Assembly: GCA_001600875.1 (NCBI GenBank)
Contig: BCLD01000006.1
Location: 191,126 to 255,125 of the forward strand
Origin: Solicoccozyma terricola
Lineage: Eukaryota; Basidiomycota; Tremellomycetes; Filobasidiales; Piskurozymaceae
Direction: 5' to 3'
DNA length: 64,000 nucleotides
In this document: positions 45,059 through 55,588 of the stretch, in pieces
Numbering within the stretch: the stretch's first letter is position 1
Layout: every line of letters starts with the position of its first letter
Position numbers and translations under genes: made by a program
Notes under the pieces: model-generated
Databases searched by the model: none
The model's input: the letters and a program-made list of their open reading frames with translations, nothing else
What the model was told of the DNA's origin: nothing

Positions 45059-45886
45059 ACCCCACCCACCCCACCCAATTCCATCAGATTCGGTCCAGTC
45101 CTAAGTCCACTCACTCGTCCAATGATCTTATGGGGAATCGGTGAATATCCCACGGAACCTCAACCCCCAACCTTTCCCCAATCCATCTCATTGCTGATCA
45201 TTTCTCTCTTTTGTCTCCCTTAAAACAACGCAATACCCAGGATGCGCATTCTGTCTCTTCACACTCCTTTCAATCGTTCCTCTCTTATGGGTACATGATA
45301 ATCAAGCTCTTCATGCAGTTGCGAACGCTACTTTCTTTCGATTCTGTTGTGTGAGTGTGTTGAAGAGGGTTTGGGTTCGATTTTACNCCCCCCCCCCCCT
45401 TTTCCTTAGGTTGACCCGGGGNGGGTCTCTTTTTTCCTTTCAAACACAGTGGTTAAGCACTATCTTCATCACGACAATTTGGGTGATTTCAGTCTCTGGA
45501 TGGTCAGTTGCAAAGCGGGCATTCACATTGACGGATGTTGGATCGAATGTCGAATTAGGGTGAGTGGTTGGGGTGGGGGGGGGAGGGAAGGTATGTGTGA
45601 AGATGGTACAAGAAAAGGATATTGATGATTGTGTTTCTTGATTCTAGGAACGCTATTCGGATGGGATTAGTATGTACCATCCTACTTTGGATGTACGTTG
45701 AGATCCATCCATCTCATACGGTCGACGGAAGAGGGAGGAAGAAAAGTAAGCTGATTCTTTTTGGATGTTTCTCCCGAGGACAGACTTCAAATCGTCGGAT
45801 GGCCTGTTGATGCTCTTGGTGGAGCAGAAGAGGATTATTATCATTATAGACAGACCGTGAGAGAGGTTCAGAGGCCAAGAGTGTGA
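44619..45886 (+). CDS. PalI/Rim9/SUR7-family four-helix membrane protein
   Basis: Helix 1 follows the start (GPHVLVIFFLTFAVFIMLYV). The ectodomain has TVFGAFGWCNPQFCSISSNG. After an intron with a ~60-nt C tract, reading resumes EFGPVLSPLTRPMILWGIG, then GCAFCLFTLLSIVPLLWVHD (helix 2), WLSTIFITTIWVISVSGWSV (helix 3), LGNAIRMGLVCTILLWI (helix 4) and a tail LQIVGWPVDALGGAEEDYYH ending at TGA 45884-45886. Members act in ambient-pH sensing (PalI/Rim9) or eisosome-associated plasma-membrane domains (Sur7). Two or three introns contain C runs and Ns (44751-44767, 44995-45058, 45387-45399), so exact joins near them are uncertain. The segment at 44745-44785 is open whether spliced or not only with the C count as given. 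Confidence 0.7.
44995..45058 (+). repeat. ~60-nt C homopolymer in an intron
   Basis: An almost pure C run, continued by CCCCA units to 45077, lies about 10-90 nt upstream of the acceptor CCATCAG in the PalI/SUR7-like gene. It is the longest homopolymer in the window and its length is doubtful. Confidence 0.85.
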
Positions 45887-46104
45887 TGTGATGGAAGGAT
45901 GGGAGGTAGGAGTTGGGTTGGGAGTGGGAATATTCATGTTTTGTTTTGATATTTCCATGCTTTTGCTGCTTTGCGTCATCACTACTAATTCGATTTCAAC
46001 TCCGCAAGACAAAGTACAGCGATCTACACACACAAATTTAGTTCGAACTACCAGTACCACCCCTACTAACCCCATGACAATCTCCAACTCAACCACTCCA
46101 TGCT

Positions 46105-49100
46105 ATGTCGCATAGCACACCGTCGACTCATCTACCTAGACCACCCGCGCATTCCACTTCCATCGAGCCAGGCGTTTCAACCGTTTCTCCAAGAACGTCT
46201 TTATCAATTCGGAAATCACACGAACATCGGTATACCATGGTATCAGAAGAAGGAAACGTAGATGGAGATGAAATGGAGATGAAGGAAATAGGAGAACATG
46301 ATGATGATGAGGATCGTCCGGATGGCGAAGAAGAAGGGTTGTTGGAGAAAACTCAGGGAGATGAGGGGGAGGAAGAAGATATGGGGTTGAAGGAAGGTGA
46401 GGGGAGTAGTATGGAGGCAATGGTATCTAAAGTAAGCATTCGAATTAGATGCTGTTATCCTCAAGTACTGCTCATCAACTGATTTAGAAAACATTCCCCT
46501 TGTAGACGGTTCCTACTACGGATGATCCTTCATTACCGTCGTTAACAATTAGGGTGATCATACTGGGTGTGGTGTTTTGCATCTTGGGAGCTAGTGCCAG
46601 TCAGGTGAGAATCAAACGTTGATCGTACTCTGAGGAATCTCGATTACTGATTTGTAATTCGATGTCTGAACAAGGTCTTCTATTTCAGTCAGTACCAGGG
46701 GTTATTAGCAGGTATATCTGATGTTGTTGATTGACTGTACCACACTCCTCACCTCTCTCTCTCAGAGTCAAAGTCAGTATACCAGACTCTTTTCAATGCT
46801 TATATTGATGCACCGAAAGCTGATGGACCTTCACACACAGTGCACCGACATTCTCTTCATATTTTGTCATTCTAGCGACTTACCCACTCGGTCACGCCAT
46901 GGCTAGGTGGTTGCCTCGACAACGGGTGATGGGGGTTGATTTAAATCCCGGACCTTTGTGAGTGATCGTGGAAGGACGTAATGAGGTGATATCTGATGGG
47001 TTTTTCTTTGGGTTTCTCTCTAAAAACATCGCAATTCGGGGCGGCCAAGTAGTAATGTCAAGGTGCGTTCTCTCGAAAGGAGATGCAAGGTTGACGCTAA
47101 CGCCGTAGAATGGTCATAGGAACATCTGCTAATAGCTGTCATCTCGACAAGTGGTGGTCAGAGTGCATATGCTTCTGATATTAGTAAGACTTTCTCGAAT
47201 TTTGAAACAATCAAATGGATGCTCCCTGACATAATTCTTCTCTCTCAGTCTCAATTCTCCGTCTCTATTACCACCGCGATCTATCAACGATCGCCTCGCT
47301 CACCTTATTGATCACTACCCAATGTCTCGGTTTTGGTCTCGCAGGGATGCTACAAGATATCCTGGTCAGACCGACGTCGATGTATTGGCCGAGTTCACTA
47401 GTCACAGTACAGCTCTTTACAACACTACATGACAAGAAGAGTGAAGTGACGAGGAAGAGGATGAAATTGTTTACCGTGGTGGGAACGGTGGTGTTCTTCT
47501 ATCAGGTGAAGTAATACAGTTAAAAGGCGCCGAGAGGATCGCATCCAGCTGATAGGAGAGCGGCTCACAGTTCCTTCCCACCGTATTCTTCACAACTCTC
47601 ACCTCCATCGCCACTCTCTGCCTCATCAACAACCAATCTTGGCTCCTCCGAACTCTCGGTTCAGGGTTTAACGGTCTCGGCGTGCTTGATTTTTCGCTCG
47701 ATTGGAGCGCAGTCGGAAGCTCCGCGCCCCTATACACCCCGTTTTGGGCTTTGATGAATTATTTCGCTGGGTTATGCGGTATGATGTGGGTGGTTGTACC
47801 GATCATGTTGGCGACGAACTTCTGGTGGGTGCTGGTGTGTGATTGGGTAATGAGACCACATGCGATGTTCATTGGTTACTGGGAATTCAACAGGAATTCG
47901 AGAGACTTTCCGTCTGCGATCAACGCAGGATTGTTCACGAAGAATTATACCAAGTTTGACGTCACCTCCGTACTGAATAAGGATCTATCGCTGAACGAGG
48001 AGGCTTGGGATGCTGCCAAGCCACTACTGTTGACACCATATTTGTCAGTATCGCAGACCCAAAAAGTGTTTTGGAAACTATCGCTGATGCTGTATTGCAG
48101 TGCGGTGTCATACGCGTTCTCCTTTGCGGCCTTGACTTCCGTGCTGGTGCATGTGTGGATTTGGCATCGATCGGAAATCATGGACTGTGAATACAAGTAT
48201 CACTTCCTGACTGCACGTAATGTGGCTGACACAACTCGGTTGTTATAGCAATTTCGCGGCGCGCTGCTCATACAGATATCCATAACAAGCTGATGCAAGC
48301 ATATCCACCTGTACCTCATTCCTGGTACCTGGTAACCCTTGGTCTCAACTTTGCGGCCTCTGTGATCTTGGTCAAGACTGCTCCATTACAAACCGAGATT
48401 TGGGCATTGGTCCTGGCGATCGCGTTGGCGGTCATATTCCTGGTGCCGGTGGGGATCATCACTGCAGTCAGTAACACGACCATCGGTTTGAACGTGTTGA
48501 CGGAATTGTGAGTGTGCCCATGTCAGACCTCAGGGCAAGGTCGTCACCTAACAAAGATATGTTTGCGACCAAATAGTATCGCCGGTATCCTCCAGCCAGG
48601 GAAGCCAATCATGAAGTAAGTCTCAACCCACGCCACTCTGGGTATCAGTGATTCAATGACTCTGTCATTTTTTCGGCAGTGTCATGTTCAAGTGTGTAGG
48701 TTATTTGAGCTTGCTTCAGGCCATAGCGTTGCTTGGCGATCAGAAGTTGGGTCATTACAGTGAGAAAATTCTTTATGACCCGATACGTTCCGGTTGGCTG
48801 ACAATGTCGCTCATAGTGCACATCAATCCCCGTCATGTTAGTCGATATGGCAAATCAATTCCAGATCTTTCTAGAATCCAAGTTGATCCGTCGATGCATC
48901 TCCGCAGATGTTCTTGTCGCAGATCTTGGGCACGGTCATCGGCGCTGTTGTCAATTACTACACCCTGTCTCAAGTGATAGATTCAAAACGACCATATCTC
49001 GATGGCACGCTAGTAGACCCTACCGGACAAGTAAGTGGTTTCACGGCCCCCTCAAGTGATGAGGAGGGAATCCTAATCCGATCCTAATTTGACGTATAAA

Positions 49101-49799
49101 GTGGACTGGTCGAGCACCTAGTCTATTCTACAGTGCATCCGTGTAAGTCCCTTACTGCAGTTTGCCAAGCGTCTTCCCTCATAGTATCCACTGTTTCAGC
49201 ATCTACGGCGCCATTGCGCCCGTCAAGTTTTTCAGTGGCTCTTACATGGTAAGCTTCCCTTCTAGTTTATCCTACCTCCTGTACTTATTAACCGCCTCCG
49301 CAGTGGCTTTACATGGGGTTTCCTCTTGGAGCTATCGCGCCCATCATTCTGTATCAACTGCATAAAAAATATCCAAACAAAAAGATCAACAAAATTGTTG
49401 TGCCTCTCATCTGCAACGGAGCCAACACAATTCCTCAATAGTGCGTTTAAAAGGAACAGGATACCGGCACCGGAAACTGATTCAGGATTTTAACACAGTC
49501 CTACCAACATCATTCTCTCTGGCCTCATTGCTGCATGCGCCACCAACATGTGGCTTGCTAGACGGTATCCTGAATTCCACTCGCGGTACATTTATGTCAT
49601 TTCGTAAGTTATGACGCTTGGATTGTAGAGCGGGTCACCCCCTAACACTTGACGCCGCAGATCCGCCCTGGATGCCGCCACCTCGTTGAACGCGATGGCG
49701 GTCTACATCCTGTTCAGTGTTCTTCTGCCTGGCGCACAAGGTCCAGACTGGTGGGGAGCGAGTAGAGTGGATTCGGAGCATTGCTTGCCGGGTTCATAG
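46105..49799 (+). CDS. OPT-family oligopeptide transporter
   Basis: This is a large proton-coupled plasma-membrane peptide transporter with about 14-16 helices. The N-terminus (~110 residues) is acidic and cytosolic (DGDEMEMKEIGEHDDDEDRP). Signatures: VDLNPGPFSIKEHLLIAVIS (the NPG motif with KEH), VISTSGGQSAYASDI, WLLRTLGSGFNGLGVLDFSL, NYFAGLCGMMWVVVPIML, AVSNTTIGLNVLTELIAGIL, GDQKLGHYMHINPRHMFLSQ, APSLFYSASVIYGAIAPVKF and FHSRYIYVISSALDAATSLN. It ends CLPGS at TAG 49797-49799. About 17 introns are needed; a 20-nt exon encodes MHINPRH. The place of the usual KIPPR is taken by HINPR. Peptide versus modified-peptide (glutathione, siderophore-peptide) specificity is unknown. Confidence 0.9.
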
Positions 49800-49839
49800 A
49801 TCAGCAGCATCATCATTTTGTACATGACATTCGCCAGCA

Positions 49840-50890
49840 TCAATCACTATCATAGAATTTGACGCCCTCCTCTTCTGCCTCTTCAGCCTCTTGTCTCGCT
49901 ATGTCTCTTTCTTCCCTCGAGTATTGCGACAAGTCAACCTCGGCAACGCCCTCCTCTGTGTAAGCGATATCGCTGTCCGCAAGATTCTTCATCGTCTCGA
50001 ACAATTGCTTGCCCGTTGGACGAGCAGCGATCTTCTTGTACTCTTCACGCTCTTTAGGTGGTAAAGCACGAATGCGTTCTTCTTCCAGACGCACTCGTTT
50101 CGCGTCGGCAGCAAGACGAAGGCGCTTGGTAAGTTCAGCAAAGGACTCGGGCGTGACTGGCGTTCCGCGTTTGCGTGCTGCTTCGGCCTGTTGTATGTAC
50201 TTTTAGCAGACGTTCCAATGACACCATATGACCTTGTTTCCCACCTCCTCGGCGGCTGCAGATTTCTTATCTTCTATCTCCTTGGCCACTCTCACTCTCT
50301 CGTGAATCACTTTACTCAGCGCCTCCTTCAACCAGGAAGTCAGCGTGAACACCATCGCCATTCCTAATGACTCCTCGCCGAGCGCCTTCATCTCATCAAG
50401 AAGTTCAGTGGTCTCTTCTTGCGTAAGTTCGCCTTCAGTTGCTTCGATCGTGAGGTCTGGGACGGCATCTGGGTAGGTTGGAGGGTATATGACTTGAAGC
50501 GAGGTAATCACTTGATAGCGGAAGATGGTGAGTTCTGATCTATAGCCTTGAAAGCAAGAAACTTACGTGGTTGAGATGTGATCGGATCATCTGGCTCCAC
50601 TCGTATCCGAATTGTGTCGTCAGACACCTCTGTTGTGTCAAGCTCACGATCAGCTTGGTTGGTCCTGACTAAATCGTAGGCAGAATCGTCGACTCGCTTT
50701 CTAGCTCGTCCGGGAAGATAGATTCAAGAACCTGACGAGAGTGTCACATAATCAGTCAACGGTGACGAGGTACTGCACAGTCGAAACTCACCTCATACTC
50801 CTCCTGCAACACCTCAGCGTTGTCTGAAGGAGCGAGATCATCAGAGGACGTCGTGGTCTAATGATATTCAGCAAGATTCTCACCGGCCAT
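49840..50890 (-). CDS. GIR2: Gir2/RWDD1-like RWD protein (DRG-family regulatory protein)
   Basis: Start at 50890: ATGGCCG then an intron ending CTTCAG gives MADNAEVLQEEYE, and after a second intron VLESIFPDELE, the RWD entry. Further on: DDTIRIRVEPDDPITSQP, then YPPTYPDAVPDLTIEATEG (the RWD YPxxxP turn), LTSWLKEALSKVIHERVRVA, and the C-terminal region typical of RWDD1 (LRLAADAKRVRLEEERIRAL; KKIAARPTGKQLFETMKNLA) ending EGVKFYDSD. Gir2 binds Gcn1 and the GTPase Rbg2/DRG2 in yeast translation control. A problem lies at 50665-50693: the frame continues only if these 29 nt are removed or if a one-base frameshift is assumed (see findings). Closely follows the 3' end of SUB2 in the same direction. 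Confidence 0.75.
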
Positions 50891-51232
50891 GCTTGCGATG
50901 TGATCGATTCGGCAAGGCAGTACCTGCAATATCTTTGACCACTGCTGAGGATGGTTTGACAGTGACCTCAGATGGTTGATTGCAGACCTTGATTCTATGT
51001 CATGTATAACAAACATTCCAAGACTTGAATATTGGGAAGGGATGGCCTCTAAACTGACGGTCACGCGTGCCCGCGGCTCGAACTTCCCTGCACAATCTCA
51101 TTTTTTTTTGGGAAACAGAATACAAGAACACCGCACTACTGATAAAGCCAGCTTCATTCTGCACTCTGCCATCGGTCCACGACCTCCCTACACCGAGGTG
51201 GCGCTCCGAGGTAGCGCTTTTGACCAGAACAA

Positions 51233-54139
51233 TCACGCAGTCACTACGAAAGGAGGGTAATTTGTTAGATGAGCAAGTCAAGATATGATTACGGGTGATT
51301 TTTCGACTCACTGTAGGTGGATGGCTCGATGTGTTCCGGGCTGCAGAGAAAGTGGTTTATTAGGTTCACATGATGCAATCAAGGGACTGACAAGACTCAC
51401 AGCTCGGGGATAGCAACAGTGAACCTCTCTTGAATCTTGGTCAACACCTCGGTGTCCTCATCAGTGGACACGAAGGTGATACCTTGAGTCGGAAGGCAGG
51501 GCACCAGTCAGTGAAATAGGTCAGCGTACCAACAATCACAAGCTATACTCACCGAGACCCTTGGTACCGAATCGACCAGCACGACCGACCCTGTGCAGGT
51601 AAGAATCGGCATCTCCGGGTGCGTCCTGTGTACGATCGTGTTTTGTTTTTATTCAGCGATGAGCCGTGTGTCAAAAGAGGAGAGTACCCACGTAGTTGAT
51701 GACGACGTTGACTCGCTCCACATCGATACCTCGTCCGAAGATATCGGTTGCAACGAGGATACGCTTCTCGAACGCCTTGAAAGACGAGTATCGGCTGATT
51801 CTGTGTATAGCGAAGGGGAGGTTAGGGTTGAGTAAGGCAGCTGACTATTGGGGAGAAAAGTTGGCACTCAACGTACCGTTCGGCCTGCTCCAAACCAGAG
51901 TGAATGGCGATACTTGGGAAATTGCAATCCTTGAGCAATTTGTCCAACTCGGTGGCCCTAGACACAGACTTGACGAAGATGCAGACCTGGCGAGGAGATT
52001 TGTTTGATACAAAGGGTCAGCTGTGTACCATCCACTAGCCACACGACACCACCCAACATACCTGGTTGAACTCGAGGCTATCGAGCAAATCGTTCAACTT
52101 CCTGTTCTTTGCGTTCTCGGCCAACTTGACATAGTATTGCTGGAGACCGTGCAAAGTCAACTTGGTCTCGTCATCGACGTAGATTTCGAGAGGCTGTATG
52201 TGGCGTGGGGGGAAGGTACCGATTTTGTTCAGATATTGAGCGTTTTGCAAAGAAAACGCCAACAGACACCCACACTCTGCATGAACTTTTTGCATGTGAC
52301 ACGGACGTCCTTGGCGAGGGTGGCGGAGAACATCATGACTTGCTTCTGGTTGGGGGTAGCCCGGAAGATCTCCTGTACGTCTCGGCGCATGTCTGGAAGA
52401 AGCGAATGTACCGATGGAGGGTGTGGAGGAAAAGGGGGATAGGAAAGTGACCAGGGGCCGTTGTCCAGAGGGGGAAGGGAGGCAGAAGAGAAGGGGAAGC
52501 AGTGTGAGTTTCCTGATCGTCTGAATTATCTCCGTTGTATAAAAAGGCAGAGCGCTTCCCCTTTTCCCTCGAAGGGATGGTCGAAATTTTGATCGACACG
52601 AAGTGAAAGAGGACTGAAGCCGAGAAACGACGTAGTCTTTGACCCCACCCCCGCGAGTCGTATCAAAACGACCGTCTACCCTTTTATCTTAAAAAAAGTC
52701 GTCTTCTTAGAATCCCCCGCTCGACCGCTCGAATTCCCAAACCAATCCGACCAGCGCCCACCAAGGCGCGAATTTTTCTTTTTTACCCCCCGGCAGATGT
52801 CGGGAAGAACTGCCAAAACACCCAAAGTCCCTTTTTGCCGTTTTCGTTCCCTCCCGACGTCGCCATTCGCCTCGAGTAGGATGAACAGACACAACCACAA
52901 AAAACGGGGGCAGAGGGGAGGGGGGAGGGGGGGGGGGNGACGACCCTAGAAACACGCCACCAGCGCTTGAGAGGAAAAAGGACGACTAACCGAGTTGCTC
53001 GAGCATCTTGTCGCATTCATCGAGAACAAAGTGCTTGACTGATTTCCCAACATTCAAGCTCTTATCCCTAACGAGCCCATTAATCCTTCCAGGAGTTCCA
53101 ACTACGATATGAGGACATTTTGATTTATCTGCCAAGATTTCTTGATCTGCTTTGACGGGTGTACCACCGTAGAAAACAGCTGTTCTAACATCAGGCATGT
53201 ATTTACTGAAACGAGCGAATTCATTCTTGATTTGATAAGCTAATTCACGAGTGTGACATAAGATGATGGTTGAGACTTCTCCGTCGACTGGTTCGAGTTG
53301 TTGGAGGGTGGCGAGTACGAAAACGGCAGTTTTACCCATACCGGACTTTGCTTGGCAGAGAACGTCCATTCCGAGGATAGATTGCGGGATGCATTCTTGT
53401 TGGACTGTGTGGAGGAAGGGGGTTGGGGGTGGGGGGTGAGGGCGGAATTGAGAGAGAGAGAGAGACGGGCGCGTGGGGGGAAGGGAAGGGTAGACACAGC
53501 GAAAGTCAGTAAACAAAATCCCTCCAACAAACCCCATCTCCCCCATTCCACATCTTCATCTCCATCCCATGATCCCATCATGAGAAGAATAATAAAAATG
53601 AAGGGAGACAGGGAGAAAATAACAACAACAACAACCAACAACGACTCGCCTTCCGAAGGATGCTCGAAACCCAAATCCGAAATAGCACGTAAGAGTTCTG
53701 GCTTCAAGAGGAAATCCCTATTGTGTGTGTGTGTGTGTGTGTGTGGTTTCGAGTCGTTGTAATTGGGATATTAGAAAGACGAGGGAAGTGGAAAGTTGGA
53801 CGGAGAAAAGGGGGATGTGGCGTGGTGGAGGATCGCAAAATCAACAAAAGAAAAGGGAAAAAAAAAGTAACGGTGTGAAGGAAGAAATGAATAATCAGCC
53901 CTCATGTATTCCCCCCCCCCACCTCCCCTCCCCCCTCCCACCAATCCCCGCATCACTTCCCAACACCCAACAACGGCAACTCACCTAAATCCAGTCGAAT
54001 GAATACCAACATAACTACCCTTCTTAACATCTACGTCCGCTTCAATCTTCCCATTCGTTCCAGTGGTAGCAGGGACAGCACCACTTGAGATCTCCTCATG
54101 ATCATCTTCGTAATCAACAAGTTCTTCCTCGTCTGCCAT
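51233..54139 (-). CDS. SUB2: DECD-box RNA helicase Sub2/UAP56 (splicing and mRNA export)
   Basis: Start at 54139: [16 protein letters not shown]. Motifs in order: [20 protein letters not shown] (Q-motif region), [39 protein letters not shown] (Walker A), [29 protein letters not shown] (DECD), [18 protein letters not shown] (SAT), LRQ-like [50 protein letters not shown], ending PEHIEPSTY plus a few residues. It functions in the TREX complex and spliceosome A-complex formation. The end is at 51233 if a last small intron is removed (PSTYMTA), or at 51289 if not. Introns in the 5' half are unusually long: 53724-53988 region with a (TG)n tract, 53405-53649 (245 nt, GC-AG), 52393-52990 (598 nt). 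Later introns are 60-110 nt. Confidence 0.93.
53724..53744 (+). repeat. (GT)n dinucleotide repeat
   Basis: About ten GT units inside the first SUB2 intron (CA repeats on the sense strand), near its 3' splice site. Confidence 0.85.
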
Positions 54140-55588
54140 GTTGTTGAGAGATATAGTGGGGGGGTGGAGAGGGGGGGTCTGTGTGTGTGTGTGAGGGAAA
54201 GACGTTCGCGTCAATTTGATGATACATAGGTGAACCCCGACGACGGATATCGAATAGGATTGTCCCCCAAGATGATCGCGTGTGTGCGGTAAAGGTAAGG
54301 GTAAAAGGTATACTCACGAATGGAGAGACTGTGCAACGAAGGGATGGATCGTTTGCACAACGTCGATATGATGGTTTGTTTTGGGTAGTATTTGAATGCA
54401 ACGAGTGTCGAAGGAAGGAGGGGTGGGGGGGGGAGGGGAGAGTTGTTCGCTGGAACTGACAAGAATTGTTTTTCTCACGATGGACACTTCATTCGATCCC
54501 ATCCCATTCGAACCCATCCATTCAACACCCAAAATTACATCCCCCCCCCCATGTTGCACATACACACATATGCAGTGAACACCGCAGCATAGGATGGCAC
54601 ACAGCAGCAGGTTGATCCGCCGCTGTGTGAAAGGGAGGGTTCGGGGAGAATCGCCGAGTAGGTAACTTGGGTAACCAACTGAGTTGGTCCAGACCGCCGC
54701 CAAGCCCGTGTTATTGTCGCGGCATCAGCAAAGGTAGGTCGGGTCGACCCATCGAACGAGGATGCATACAGACCAAAGTGGGTGGGTGACAATGGTCGAT
54801 GTTCGTTTCCGCTGTTTCCCCTTCCCAGACCACGCCTGCCTGCCTGCCTGCCCTCGCGCAAACTGGGATAACCTTGTCTCTGTTCGCTGTAATCGCCGTT
54901 CAGCGTCGTCGCCGATTCGGCCGTTTACTCCCACTTCCGCGACAAAGTGGATACTGTAGAAAATAGGACCGTCTCTATATTCTGTATGCGCTTCCTTTCC
55001 TCCGTTACCAGCATCTAGTCCTTTTGTCAAAGGTTCTTATATCCCATCTACCACCGTTCCATCTTTGGGTCGGTCAAGTTCCTTCATCTGGTATCGATCT
55101 AATCACTAGTAGTCATCACCATTACCCCGCGCCCCCGCCCATCGTCACCCCAATTCGCAGCCGATTCAATCCAGCCGAACGGGGTGTCATTTGAAAACCC
55201 ATTGCAGGCTGGAAATTTACCAATTCGGCATCAAGCATCAGTATCCTATACGCCGACACCGGAACCCCCGCCGACCCCCCAAACCTCCGGGCAGACGACA
55301 TCATCCATCGTATATTTCTACCACAAGGGTTTTTAATCGGGGTTGAATATTGAGGAGGAGGTAGTTTGGATCGATCCACTTTGCGGATCAAATGGGATTT
55401 TGTTAGCTTGATTTGATCGTTTCATCGCTCAAGTCAATACCACCGCGCACTCTTCAAGACCACCTTTCTCTCTGTCCTTTGGTCTCTACAATCTTCAACA
55501 AGAGCCCACAGAACTCGCACCACCACCTCGGCGTCTCGCTCACCTCCCCCCACCACCTGAAACGTCCACATTTTTTCACAAGACGACA
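54140..55588. other. divergent intergenic region SUB2 / membrane protein
   Basis: About 1.45 kb with no supported gene. It includes a TG/G-rich stretch next to the SUB2 start (54161-54193), C runs at 54540-54551 and a short TGCC tetranucleotide repeat at 54838-54851. Pyrimidine-rich sequence from 55440 to 55580 looks like the leader of the rightward gene. Promoters of both flanking genes should be here. Confidence 0.5.

Noticed and set aside
44889..45104. Poly-Pro and poly-Gly frames around 45000
   Set aside because: Translations of the C homopolymer in an intron of the PalI/SUR7-like gene.
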